Part shown: piece after piece, positions 27,025 to 35,503 of the stretch
How positions within the stretch are numbered: the first letter of the stretch is position 1
Layout: each line of letters starts with the position of its first letter
Source: Citricoccus sp. K5
Lineage (GTDB): Bacteria > Actinomycetota > Actinomycetes > Actinomycetales > Micrococcaceae
Length of the DNA stretch: 64,000 bases
Assembly (NCBI RefSeq): GCF_902506195.1
Contig: NZ_LR732817.1
Coordinates: forward strand, 1,004,809-1,068,808
Direction: 5' to 3'
The notes under the pieces: generated by a model
Database searches by the model: none
Seen by the model: the letters and a program-made list of their open reading frames with translations, nothing else
What the model was told of the DNA's origin: nothing
Made by a program: the position numbers and the translations under genes

Positions 27025-27837
27025 ATGACCACGCGTACCACCGTGCCCGGCCCCGACCTGTCCGTTGAGCTGTCCCTCGTCGCAGCACAACTGGCCCTCG
27101 ACTCACCGGGAGTTTCCGGGCGGACGGAACGGACCGGGTGCCCGCTGCTGGTCGCCGGCATGGACGAGGTGGGTCGGGGCGCCCTGGCCGGTCCGGTGAG
27201 CGTGGGAGTCGTCGTCGTGGCCCTGCCCGACGCCGGCCCGCAACCTGCCGTCCGTGACTCCAAGGTCCTGTCCGCCAAGCGCCGGGAGGCGCTGGTTCCC
27301 GAGATCCTCGCCTGGGGTGCCGCGGCCGCCGTCGGGCACGCTGAACCGGGGGAGATCGACCGGTACGGGATTTCCGCGGCCCTCGCCCTCGCGGGACGGC
27401 GGGCCTGGCACCGGGTGGCGGCGGACTTGGGGCGCATCCCGGATGCGCTGGTCCTGGACGGGCGCGACAACTGGCTGCCGCGGTCCCCGCTGCAGGCGAG
27501 CGTGGGCCTGGCCCCCGGCCCTGGGTCAGTGCACCTCCAGGTCAAGGCCGATGCGACGTGTGCCACCGTGGCGGCCGCCTCGATCCTGGCCAAGGTGGAA
27601 CGCGACGGGCTGATGACCGGCCTGGCGGAGGCCTTTCCGGACTACGGTTGGGAGGGCAACAAGGGCTATGGGGCCGCCGTACACCGGCAGGCCATCCTGG
27701 ACCGAGGACCGAGCCCTTACCATCGGATGAGCTGGAACCTGGGCCTGTCCCGAGGCCAGGAAGTGACCCCGGTCTGGGCCCCACGGCCGGAACAGGTCCG
27801 GGAGCAGGGCCTGCAACAGGGAGAATGGACGGCATGA
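27025..27837 (+). CDS. rnhB: Ribonuclease HII
   Basis: 270 residues. The catalytic acidic residues are visible in VAGMDEVGRGALAGPVSVGVVV (DEVGRG box), VLDGRDNWL and VKADATCATVAAASILAKVERD. RNase HII cuts RNA in RNA-DNA hybrids and removes single ribonucleotides from DNA. ATG 27025 is used; the frame is open further upstream into lepB but that part is not conserved. The stop overlaps the next start. Confidence 0.94.
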   Translation: MTTRTTVPGPDLSVELSLVAAQLALDSPGVSGRTERTGCPLLVAGMDEVGRGALAGPVSVGVVVVALPDAGPQPAVRDSKVLSAKRREALVPEILAWGAAAAVGHAEPGEIDRYGISAALALAGRRAWHRVAADLGRIPDALVLDGRDNWLPRSPLQASVGLAPGPGSVHLQVKADATCATVAAASILAKVERDGLMTGLAEAFPDYGWEGNKGYGAAVHRQAILDRGPSPYHRMSWNLGLSRGQEVTPVWAPRPEQVREQGLQQGEWTA

Positions 27838-28160
27838 GCGGCGACGAACTCGAGAACTACGAATCCGAGATGGAACTCCAGCTCTACCGGGAGTACCGCG
27901 ACGTGGTCGGTCTCTTCCGGTACGTGGTGGAGACCGAACGCCGCTTCTACCTGGCCAATGCGGTGGAGGTGAAGGCCCGCGCGGAGGGCGGCGAGGTGTT
28001 CTTCGAGGTCCTGATGGAGGACGCCTGGGTGTGGGACATCTACCGCACCGCCCGCTTCGTCAAGCGCGTACGGGTCCTCAGCTTCAAGGACGTCAACGTG
28101 GAGGAACTCCCGCAGAATGACGATCTGCAGCTGCCCCAGGACGGACCCACCCTGCCGTGA
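27834..28160 (+). CDS. DUF2469 family protein
   Basis: 108 residues: ELENYESEMELQLYREYRDVVGLFRYVVETERRFYLANAVEVKAR...FFEVLMEDAWVWDIYR..RFVKRVRVLSFKDVNVEEL. This is the full, highly conserved DUF2469 protein that follows rnhB in nearly all actinobacteria. It is small, acidic and cytoplasmic; its function is unknown. The start ATG overlaps the rnhB stop (ATGA), so the two are translationally coupled. Confidence 0.93.
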   Translation: MSGDELENYESEMELQLYREYRDVVGLFRYVVETERRFYLANAVEVKARAEGGEVFFEVLMEDAWVWDIYRTARFVKRVRVLSFKDVNVEELPQNDDLQLPQDGPTLP

Positions 28161-28298
28161 CGCCCGCCCTGCTGTAACAACCGGAGAGCCGGCGCCTTCC
28201 TCCACAGAGCACCGGCTCGCCCGAAGCATCCACAGTGGCCGCCCGCCACGCCCCACGCAGCCCTGCCAGCGAGCAGGCTGGTGCGTGGAGGTACATCA

Positions 28299-28703
28299 AT
28301 GGAGCAATCCACCGCGGCCGGTCGCCGGCCGCAGCAATCATCAGCCCACACGGCGCTCGGTCGCTTCGGGGAAGACGTGGCCGCCCGGTGGCTGCAGGAT
28401 CAGGGCTACGAGATCGTGGACCGCAACTGGCGCTGCCCGGACGGTGAACTCGACCTCGTGGGGATCCACCAGGGGTGGTGGGTGGCGGTGGAGGTCAAGA
28501 CCCGCCGAGGCATCGGATACGGGCACCCCTTCGAGGCCATCAACCCGCGCAAACTCCGCCGGCTGTACCGGTTGTCACTCCAATGGGCGGCGGCGCACCC
28601 GGAGCTGCGGCGGTTGGCCGGCTGGCGGGTGGACGCGGTCTCCGTCCTGCTGCCGGCTGGTGGCGGCCTGACCGTCGAGGTCCTGAAGGACATCCGCCCA
28701 TGA
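28299..28703 (+). CDS. YraN/UPF0102 family nuclease-like protein
   Basis: 134 residues. LGRFGEDVAARWLQDQGYEIVDRNWRCPDGELDLVGIHQGWWVAVEVKTRRG shows the PD-(D/E)xK-like core of UPF0102 (E...GELDLV...VEVKTR). The biochemical role is not established, though the fold is that of an endonuclease. ATG 28299 has GGAGG seven bases upstream. Coupled to comM by a four-base overlap, an order (yraN-comM-dprA) typical of actinobacteria. Confidence 0.92.
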   Translation: MEQSTAAGRRPQQSSAHTALGRFGEDVAARWLQDQGYEIVDRNWRCPDGELDLVGIHQGWWVAVEVKTRRGIGYGHPFEAINPRKLRRLYRLSLQWAAAHPELRRLAGWRVDAVSVLLPAGGGLTVEVLKDIRP

Positions 28704-30289
28704 GCGCGCCCGCCGTCATGGGACGGACCCTCGCCGTGGCCCTCACCGGCATGCACGGCCACCTGGTGGAGGTCGAGGCAGACATCGGCCAGACGCTGCC
28801 CGGATTCGTCCTGCTCGGCCTGCCGGACCAGTCACTCCAGGAGAGCCGGGACCGGATCAAGGCCGCCGCCCGTAATTCCGGACTGCCACTGACCCGGAGG
28901 CACCTGGCCGTGAACCTGGTACCGGCAGCACTGCACAAACGAGGACCGGGGTTTGATCTGGGAATCGTGATGGCGGCGTATGCCGCCGACCGTCAGGTGC
29001 ACGGCGTGCACGGGCCCGTATTCCTCGCTGAACTGGGGCTTGACGGCCGATTGCGCCACGCGCCGGGGATCCTGCCTTCCGTGATGGCGGCGGTCGAATC
29101 GGGGTATCCGGACGTCGTGGTGGCCGAGGAATCGGCGGATGAGGCCTCACTGGTGCCCGGCGCCAGGGTGCGGGGTTTTCGCTCGCTGCATGAGGTGATC
29201 CGGGCCTTCGGTGGGGATCCGGAGCCGCCGCTGGCCAGTGCTGTGGCGGCTCCGGAGCCGGAACCGGCGTCGGGTGGCGAGGACAGGACCACCTCCGCTT
29301 CTCTGTCTGGGGGACACGAACCCGATCTCTCGGAGGTCTCGGGACAGTTCGAGGCCCGTTTTGCCCTGGAGGTGGCCGCAGCAGGGGGACATCATGTGCT
29401 GTTGGAGGGGAGTCCGGGGGCGGGAAAGACGATGTTGGCCGAACGGCTGCCCGGCATCCTGCCGCCGTTGGACGACCAGACGGCCCTGGAGGCGACCGCG
29501 GTACGGTCCCTGACCGGACGACCCCAGGACGCGGCCCGCCTGATCCGCCGAGCGCCGTTCCAGGCGCCCCACCACTCCGCCTCCATGGCGGCCCTGGTGG
29601 GCGGTGGCTCAGGCATTGCCCGGCCCGGGGCCGCGTCCCTGGCGCACGGCGGAGTGTTGTTCCTGGATGAGGCCCCCGAGTTCGACCGGCGGGTTCTCGA
29701 TGCCCTGCGTCAGCCTCTGGAGTCCGGCGCCATCACCCTGCACCGGGCCTCCGGGGCGGTGCGCTATCCGTCCCGCTTCCAACTGGTGCTCGCCGCGAAC
29801 CCCTGCCCGTGCGGTTGGGGTGGTGGGCGCGGCAGCAAGTGCCGATGCACATCCCTGCAACGGCGGCGCTACACCGCAAAGCTGTCCGGCCCTCTACTGG
29901 ACCGAGTGGACATCCAGGTCACGGTTCCGGCGGTGGACGCGGCTGCCCTGACCTCCGGCGCCGGAGGAGAGGACTCGGCCACCGTCCTGGGCCGCATCCT
30001 GCCTGCGGTCGAGAGGCAGGTCGCGCGGCTGAGGCCCTTCGGACTGTCCCGCAATGCCCACATCCCGGCAGCCGTGCTGCGGGAGGGGCCGTTGGCCATC
30101 GAGCCCAGGGCACGCGCCGGAGCCGATGCGGCCCTGGATCGAGCAGAACTCACCGCCCGGGGTCATGCCCGCGTCATGCGCCTGGCCTGGACCATGGCGG
30201 ACCTGCGGGATGCGGACCGGCCGGAGGCCGAAGACGTGGACGCGGCCCTGTATCTGCGGCGTCGAAGCCAAGGGGAGGGGGTCGCATGA
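28700..30289 (+). CDS. comM: ComM/YifB family Mg-chelatase-like AAA+ ATPase
   Basis: 529 residues. The N-terminal ChlI domain (VEVEADIGQTLPGFVLLGLPDQSLQESRDRIKAAARNSG...PLTRRHLAVNLVPA) precedes the AAA+ core with Walker A LLEGSPGAGKTMLAERLPGILPPL, APHHSASMAALVGGGSGIARPGAASLAHGGVLFLDEAPEF (Walker B, split here in description) and the zinc-like CPCGWGGGRGSKCRC segment, then the C-terminal Mg_chelatase_C helices. ComM is a branch-migration helicase that helps integrate incoming single-stranded DNA in transformation. Start and stop overlap the neighbouring genes. Confidence 0.93.
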   Translation: MSAPAVMGRTLAVALTGMHGHLVEVEADIGQTLPGFVLLGLPDQSLQESRDRIKAAARNSGLPLTRRHLAVNLVPAALHKRGPGFDLGIVMAAYAADRQVHGVHGPVFLAELGLDGRLRHAPGILPSVMAAVESGYPDVVVAEESADEASLVPGARVRGFRSLHEVIRAFGGDPEPPLASAVAAPEPEPASGGEDRTTSASLSGGHEPDLSEVSGQFEARFALEVAAAGGHHVLLEGSPGAGKTMLAERLPGILPPLDDQTALEATAVRSLTGRPQDAARLIRRAPFQAPHHSASMAALVGGGSGIARPGAASLAHGGVLFLDEAPEFDRRVLDALRQPLESGAITLHRASGAVRYPSRFQLVLAANPCPCGWGGGRGSKCRCTSLQRRRYTAKLSGPLLDRVDIQVTVPAVDAAALTSGAGGEDSATVLGRILPAVERQVARLRPFGLSRNAHIPAAVLREGPLAIEPRARAGADAALDRAELTARGHARVMRLAWTMADLRDADRPEAEDVDAALYLRRRSQGEGVA

Positions 30290-31650
30290 ACGGCACGAGG
30301 GGAGACGGATACGCGATGACGGGAGAGGACATGAGCGGGACCACGATTCCGGCGGGTGCCACCGGTGAGCTGCGCATCGCCCGGGCGGCGCTGACCCGGC
30401 TGCTCGAGCCTGGATCGGTCCTGGGCGCCACCGCAGTCCGGGTCTGGGGTGCCTCGCGAGCGGTCCAGATCCTCACCGGGCGGGATACCCCAGGCGCCGA
30501 TGAGCGGCAGGATCTGAGGCTGGTCCTCGCCTCGGAGGGCGTGACACTGACCGAGCGGACCTGGACCACGTCCCTGGCCGGGTGGGCGGCCCGCGCCTCG
30601 AGCCTCGCCCCCGAACGCGACCTGGCCTCGCTGGAACGACTGGGCGGCGGATTGTTGATCCCGGAGGATCCCGGATGGCCCAGCGGGGTGGACGACCTGG
30701 GACCAGCCGCCCCGGTGGCCTTGTGGTTCCGGGGTGCAGGACCCGTTCCCCGCGGGAGCTCCACCCTGGCCGTGGTGGGGAGCCGCGACGCGACCGGCTA
30801 TGGGCAGTCGGTGACGAGGAACCTGGCGGGCGGGCTGGCCGCACGGGGGCTGACGGTGATGTCCGGAGGGGCCTACGGGATCGACGCCATGGCCCACCGG
30901 GCGGCGCTGGCCTCGGGCACGGGAATGCCGCCGACGGTGGCGGTCATGGCCGGAGGCCTGGACCGCTACTACCCGGCCGGCAATGAGGACCTGCTGCGAG
31001 AGGTGGTGGCGCAGGGACTGCTGCTGTCCGAGTTGCCGCCGGGTGCCAGCCCGACTCGGCACAGGTTCCTGCAGCGCAACCGCATCATCGCGGCCCTGTC
31101 CGCCGCCGTGCTCGTGGTGGAGGCGCGGTGGCGTTCCGGCGCGCAGAACACGGCCGGCCATGCCTTGGGCCTGGGACGGGAAGTCGGGGTGGTCCCCGGC
31201 CCGGTGACCTCCCCGCAGTCCGCCGGTTGCCACCGGTTGCTCCGGGAATCCCCCGCAGTCGTCGTCAGTGACGTGGAAGAGGCACTGGCCCTGATACCGG
31301 GCGGCGGCGATGCCGAGCATGCCGCTGGCGGTGGAGGATCGGCACGGCACGCGGCCAGCCCTGGAGTCGCTGGAGCTGCTGGAGGCCCTGGCGGTTCAGG
31401 TGGCTCGGGTGGCTCGGGGGTCTCGGGTGGTTCTCCGAGCGCGGCTCGGCCCCATGACCACCTCACGGTGGAGGAGTTGTTGGTCTATGAGGCGCTGCCC
31501 CTCCGCAACGCCGCGCCGGTGGACAAACTCTGTGCCGTGGCCGGATTGGGCCCCGGCACGGTCATGGGCACCCTGAAGAAGCTCCAACGCCAATCGTTGG
31601 CCGAGCAACGGGAGTCCGGCTGGCGCCGCAGTGCGGCCGAGGGGAAGTGA
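30286..31650 (+). CDS. dprA: DNA-processing protein DprA
   Basis: 454 residues. The Rossmann-like DprA fold is evident: LAVVGSRDATGYGQSVTRNLAGGLAARGLTVMSGGAYGIDAMAHRAAL, VAVMAGGLDRYYPAGNEDLL, SELPPGASPTRHRFLQRNRIIAALSAAVLVVEA and SGAQNTAGHALGLGREV. DprA loads RecA onto incoming single-stranded DNA. A low-complexity Gly/Ser/Ala linker around residues 350-385 leads to a C-terminal winged-helix domain (LTVEELLVYEALPLRNAAPVDKL). ATG 30286 overlaps the comM stop. Confidence 0.94.
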   Translation: MNGTRGDGYAMTGEDMSGTTIPAGATGELRIARAALTRLLEPGSVLGATAVRVWGASRAVQILTGRDTPGADERQDLRLVLASEGVTLTERTWTTSLAGWAARASSLAPERDLASLERLGGGLLIPEDPGWPSGVDDLGPAAPVALWFRGAGPVPRGSSTLAVVGSRDATGYGQSVTRNLAGGLAARGLTVMSGGAYGIDAMAHRAALASGTGMPPTVAVMAGGLDRYYPAGNEDLLREVVAQGLLLSELPPGASPTRHRFLQRNRIIAALSAAVLVVEARWRSGAQNTAGHALGLGREVGVVPGPVTSPQSAGCHRLLRESPAVVVSDVEEALALIPGGGDAEHAAGGGGSARHAASPGVAGAAGGPGGSGGSGGSGVSGGSPSAARPHDHLTVEELLVYEALPLRNAAPVDKLCAVAGLGPGTVMGTLKKLQRQSLAEQRESGWRRSAAEGK

Positions 31651-31794
31651 CAGCGGCAGCGTCAATAGCCGGGATAGCGGCGGAGACCAGGGCAGGGACA
31701 ACGCCCGGGACAACGGACGGGCGGCCAGACCGGCAGTGACTCAGCAGGGGAGTCGTAACCCTGTCAGGGGACGGCACGGTGGCAGAGTGGGAGC

Positions 31795-32847
31795 ATGTCC
31801 TCCACCACTGCACCACACTCCGCGCGAGCGGGGACGTCGCCGCGGCTCGCTGCCCGGGACCGTGCCTGGGTCGAGGGCTTCGCCGATCACCTGATGCACG
31901 AACGAAACCGCTCGGATCAGACCGTGCGCGCCTATCTCTCGGACGTGGAAGGCCTTATCACCGAGGTGGCCGAGTACGAGCGGCTGCACCCCGTTGAGGG
32001 AGCCTGGCCGGAGGTCTTGGGCGGACTCGACCTGGCCGACCTGCGCGGCTGGTTGGGCCGGCTGTCCGCAGCCGGACGCTCGCGGTCCACGCTCGCGCGA
32101 AAGACGGCCTCCGTGCGGGTCTTCATGGCGTGGGCCGTGCGGGAAGGGCACCTCGAACACGACCCGTCGCTCCGCCTGAGCTCCCCGAAGCGAAGCAGCA
32201 CGCTGCCGGATGCGCTGAGCGCCGAGCAGGCCGGACGGCTGTTGGACACCGCCGCGGAGCCGGCGCCGGAGGACGCGCGGGAACGGGCCGTGGCCCTGCG
32301 GGACGCCGCTCTGCTCGAGGTGCTGTATGCGACCGGCCTGCGTGTCTCCGAACTCGTGGGCCTGGACCGTCAGGACGTGGACCATGAACGCCGCACGCTG
32401 GTGGTCACCGGCAAGGGTGGCAAGCAACGGACGGTCCCTTTCGGTGCGCCTGCGGCGACCGCTCTCGAACGCTGGCTCGATCATGGTCGGCGGGTCCTCG
32501 CGCCCGGTGACCCGTCTGACCAACGTCCGCTCTCAGCCTCAGTCACCGCCTCAGCCTCAGACCAGGTCCGGAACGCTCTGTTCCTGGGGGTCCGGGGCGG
32601 ACGACTGGGTGTGCGCCAGGTCCGTGAGGTCGTCAACCAGGCCCTGGCCGGACTCGGGGACACCGCCGCCCGTGGTCCCCACGTGCTGCGTCACACGGCA
32701 GCCACCCATCTGCTCGACGGCGGAGCAGACCTGCGCAGTGTGCAGGAACTACTCGGCCACTCCTCCCTGCAGACCACCCAGCTGTACACCCACATCTCGG
32801 TCGAACGGCTGCGCGAGGGGTACCGCCAGGCGCATCCGCGGGCCTGA
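31795..32847 (+). CDS. xerC: Tyrosine recombinase XerC
   Basis: 350 residues. N-terminal SAM-like core-binding domain (WVEGFADHLMHERNRSDQTVRAYLSDVEGL), then the catalytic domain with R in YATGLRVSELVGL, K in TGKGGKQRTVPF, HxxR in PHVLRHTAATHLLDGGADL, H in ELLGHSSLQTTQLYTH and the nucleophilic Tyr in QLYTHIS. It resolves chromosome dimers at dif. Gene context (dprA-xerC) supports a chromosomal Xer protein rather than a phage integrase. ATG 31795 has GGGAG directly upstream with very short spacing. Confidence 0.92.
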   Translation: MSSTTAPHSARAGTSPRLAARDRAWVEGFADHLMHERNRSDQTVRAYLSDVEGLITEVAEYERLHPVEGAWPEVLGGLDLADLRGWLGRLSAAGRSRSTLARKTASVRVFMAWAVREGHLEHDPSLRLSSPKRSSTLPDALSAEQAGRLLDTAAEPAPEDARERAVALRDAALLEVLYATGLRVSELVGLDRQDVDHERRTLVVTGKGGKQRTVPFGAPAATALERWLDHGRRVLAPGDPSDQRPLSASVTASASDQVRNALFLGVRGGRLGVRQVREVVNQALAGLGDTAARGPHVLRHTAATHLLDGGADLRSVQELLGHSSLQTTQLYTHISVERLREGYRQAHPRA

Positions 32848-32860
32848 ACGGGTGTCGATC

Positions 32861-32890
32861 TTGGCTCTGGGAGCAGTTGTGAGGCACAAT
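32861..32890 (+). promoter_or_regulatory. Promoter candidate upstream of the DUF3145 gene
   Basis: TTGGCT (32861-32866), 18 bases, CACAAT (32885-32890). The region up to 33068 is otherwise non-coding, with an AT-rich patch (TTGAATATATCG) that could be a second promoter. Confidence 0.35.
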
Positions 32891-33068
32891 GGTCCCGGAA
32901 GCACACTGGTGTCATTCCTTCGACTGACCTCGGAGCTTCCGGCAACAGCTTCAGCAATTGAATATATCGAGGCATCCGGCGCAGGTCGCTGCCTCCCGGG
33001 AACCCTTGTGGTTCACCCGCCTGTGGGGTCGTTGGGGAAGACGTACCGCACAGCACTGGGAGGAACGT

Positions 33069-33572
33069 ATGTCTGAAACCATGGTCCGTGGAATTGTGTA
33101 CATCCACTCGGCCCCGGCCGCGCTATGCCCACATATCGAGTGGGCGGTGGGCTCGGTCCTCGGTGCCCAGGACCGGCTCGAGTGGACGGCGCAACCGGCA
33201 TCCCAGGGTGCCTACCGGGCCGAGATCGTCTGGACCGCGCCCCAGGGTTCGGGTGCCCGGCTGGCGTCCGCCCTGCGCGGGTGGGCCCACTTGCGCTACG
33301 AGATCACTGAAGAGGCCTCCGCTGGAGCGGACGGCAGCCGGTGGTCCCACACTCCCGAACTGGGCATCTTCCATGCCACCACTGACGTCACGGGCAACAT
33401 CATGGTGTCCGAGGACCGCATCCGCTACGCGTACGAACAGGGCAGCGGCGATCCCTCGGCCGTCTTCCACGAGCTGAGCCTGGCCCTGGGCGAGGCCTGG
33501 GACGAGGAGCTCGAGCCCTTCCGCCAGGCCGCCGAGGGGGCCCCGGTGCGCTGGCTACACCAGGTCGGTTAG
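33069..33572 (+). CDS. DUF3145 family protein
   Basis: 167 residues: MVRGIVYIHSAPAALCPHIEWAVGSVLG..., GAYRAEIVWTAPQGSGARLASALRGWAHLRYEITEEAS, then IFHATTDVTGNIMVSEDRIRYA. This is a complete DUF3145 protein, confined to actinobacteria and regularly found next to the fatty-acid synthase II genes. Its function is unknown. ATG 33069 follows GGGAGGA. It converges on fabF with a long terminator hairpin between them. Confidence 0.9.
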   Translation: MSETMVRGIVYIHSAPAALCPHIEWAVGSVLGAQDRLEWTAQPASQGAYRAEIVWTAPQGSGARLASALRGWAHLRYEITEEASAGADGSRWSHTPELGIFHATTDVTGNIMVSEDRIRYAYEQGSGDPSAVFHELSLALGEAWDEELEPFRQAAEGAPVRWLHQVG

Positions 33573-33690
33573 CAATCCTCCACAGTTGCAGGATCGGCCA
33601 CAGTCATCGTCGCAGTCACAGCGACGCTTCACTAGCCGCCGCTTGAGCTGACGCCGGAGCCGCGTCGCTGAGCTGACCCTTTCCTCCCAG

Positions 33691-33732
33691 AACGGCAGAA
33701 CCCGCCAGGTGATCCTGGCGGGTTCTGCCGTT
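33691..33732. terminator. Perfect 19-bp bidirectional terminator
   Basis: AACGGCAGAACCCGCCAGG (33691-33709) pairs perfectly with 33714-33732 around a TGAT loop. It lies between the convergent DUF3145 and fabF genes and ends in AA/TT on both sides, so it can serve both. Confidence 0.85.
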
Positions 33733-33766
33733 AATCCAGTGACGGGTGCGGGGTGCTGACCTGGCG

Positions 33767-35026
33767 TCAGACGCTCCGGAACAGGGATACGGCGTTGTGA
33801 CCGCCGAACCCGAAGGAGTTGTTGACCGCCACGCGGGCGCCCTGGGGCAATTCGCGGGGCTGACCGGACACCACGTTCAGCGGGATCTCAGGGTCCTGGT
33901 TCTCGAGGTTGATGGTCACTGGGGCCTGGCCGTGGTAGACGGCCAGCACGGAGAGCACGGACTCGATGGCCCCGGAGGCGCCGAGCAGGTGCCCGGTCTG
34001 GCTCTTGGTGGCGGACACGGCCACCTCGTCCAGGTGGCCGCCGAAGACGGACCTCATGGCCAGGTACTCCGGGCGGTCGCCGACCGGGGTGGAGGTGGCG
34101 TGGGCGTTGACGTGGCTGACGTCCGTGGGTGCGGCGCCGGCCGATTCCAGGGCGAGAGTCAGGGCACGGGAGGCTCCGAGACCCTCGGCCTCAGGAGCGG
34201 TGATGTGATAGGAATCCGAGGTGACGCCCGTGCCTGCCAGTTCGGCGTAGATGCGAGCTCCGCGGGCCTTGGCGTGCTCCTCGGACTCGATCACCAGGGC
34301 ACCGGCTCCCTCGCCGAGTACGAAGCCGTCACGGTCCTTGTCATAGGGGCGGGAGGCACGCTCGGGTTCGTCGTTGCGCCGGGACAGGGCCTGCATGGAG
34401 GCGAAGGCGGCGATCGGCAGCGGGTGGATGGCGGCTTCAGCGCCGCCGCAGACCACCACGTCCGCCTTCCCGGAGCGGATGAGCTCCAGGCCGATGTCGA
34501 GGGACTCGGTGCCGGAGGCGCAGGCGGACACCATGGTCCGGGCGCCGGCACGGGCGCCCAGCGCAAGGCTGATGGCCGCGGCCGGACCGTTCGGCATGAG
34601 CATGGGCACGGTCATGGGCAGCACGCGGCGCGGGCCCTTGTTCCGCAGGGTGTCCCAACCGTCGAGCAGGGTCCATACGCCGCCGATGCCGGTGCCGAAG
34701 GACACGGCGAAGCGATCAGGGTCCACGGGGCTGTCCTGGTCCGTCCCGACGGCCAGTCCGGCGTCGGCCCAGGCCTCACGGGCGGCCACCATCCCGAACT
34801 GGGTGCTGGGGTCCATCCGCTTCATCTCCACCTTGGAGAGCGTCTCGGACACCGGGGTGGACACCTGGGCGGCGAAGGTCACGGGCAACTCGTACTCGGC
34901 GACCCATTCCTGCTCCAGCGGGCGGGCACCCGAGGTTCCAGCGAGGGCATTCTGCCACAGGGTCGGGACGTCACCGCCGATGGGTGTCGTGGCACCGAGC
35001 CCGGTGATCACGGCTGTGCGGTTCAT
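33767..35026 (-). CDS. fabF: 3-oxoacyl-[acyl-carrier-protein] synthase II
   Basis: 419 residues. Thiolase-fold condensing enzyme with the catalytic cysteine in TMVSACASGTESL (C169), histidine in VNAHATSTPVGD, lysine in SATKSQTGHLLGASG and the second histidine in the same segment. It extends acyl-ACP chains in type II fatty acid synthesis. Last gene of the fabD-fabH-acpP-fabF operon; a hairpin separates it from acpP. Confidence 0.96.
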   Translation of the reverse strand: MNRTAVITGLGATTPIGGDVPTLWQNALAGTSGARPLEQEWVAEYELPVTFAAQVSTPVSETLSKVEMKRMDPSTQFGMVAAREAWADAGLAVGTDQDSPVDPDRFAVSFGTGIGGVWTLLDGWDTLRNKGPRRVLPMTVPMLMPNGPAAAISLALGARAGARTMVSACASGTESLDIGLELIRSGKADVVVCGGAEAAIHPLPIAAFASMQALSRRNDEPERASRPYDKDRDGFVLGEGAGALVIESEEHAKARGARIYAELAGTGVTSDSYHITAPEAEGLGASRALTLALESAGAAPTDVSHVNAHATSTPVGDRPEYLAMRSVFGGHLDEVAVSATKSQTGHLLGASGAIESVLSVLAVYHGQAPVTINLENQDPEIPLNVVSGQPRELPQGARVAVNNSFGFGGHNAVSLFRSV

Positions 35027-35110
35027 GTTTCTACCTTTGGTCTACCGGGTCGGTGGACCCGAACGAGTGGTTGGTGAGGGGCTGGGAGTCGCCCTGAACC
35101 GGGGGAGGGG

Positions 35111-35149
35111 CCGGCCGGCGTCGGGACAATCAATCTGTCCGCCGGCCGG
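35111..35149 (-). terminator. Hairpin between acpP and fabF (partial terminator or RNA stabiliser)
   Basis: CCGGCCGGCG (35111-35120) pairs with CGCCGGCCGG (35140-35149); an alternative inner pair GGACA/TGTCC also exists. Inside an operon this would lower fabF relative to acpP or protect the acpP transcript, which fits the high demand for ACP. Confidence 0.5.
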
Positions 35150-35182
35150 TTCCCTCACCGGTCGCTGCGCTCCAACGCCAGG

Positions 35183-35428
35183 TCAGCCCTGGGCGTTGGC
35201 GATGAACTCGACCGCGTCGTTCACGGTCTTGAGGTTCTTGACTTCCTCATCCGGGATCTTGACGTCGAACTTCTCCTCGGCGTTGACCACGATGGTCATC
35301 ATCGAGATCGAATCGATGTCCAGGTCATCGGTGAAGGACTTGTCCAGCTGGACCTCTTCGGACTCCAGGCCGGTCTCTTCGTTGACGATCTCGGCGAGGC
35401 CGGCGAGGATCTCTTCCTTCTTTGCCAT
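35183..35428 (-). CDS. acpP: Acyl carrier protein
   Basis: 81 residues, strongly acidic. The phosphopantetheine attachment serine is S40 in DDLDIDSISMMTIV (DSI instead of the more common DSL). Helix II and IPDEEVKNLKTVNDAVEFI match the family. It carries the growing acyl chain for FabD, FabH and FabF, encoded around it. A GGAGCC element precedes the ATG. Confidence 0.96.
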   Translation of the reverse strand: MAKKEEILAGLAEIVNEETGLESEEVQLDKSFTDDLDIDSISMMTIVVNAEEKFDVKIPDEEVKNLKTVNDAVEFIANAQG

Positions 35429-35503
35429 GGTGGCTCCTTCAGTGTGGATGATGGTGGTTGATCCAGCGTCGGTTGACGTGGAGGTCAGGTCAGGGGGAGC
35501 GGC

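Noticed and set aside
31390..31440. Repetitive GGTGGCTCG-like DNA in dprA as a possible repeat element
   Set aside because: It encodes a Gly/Ser linker between the DprA core and its winged-helix domain and stays in frame.
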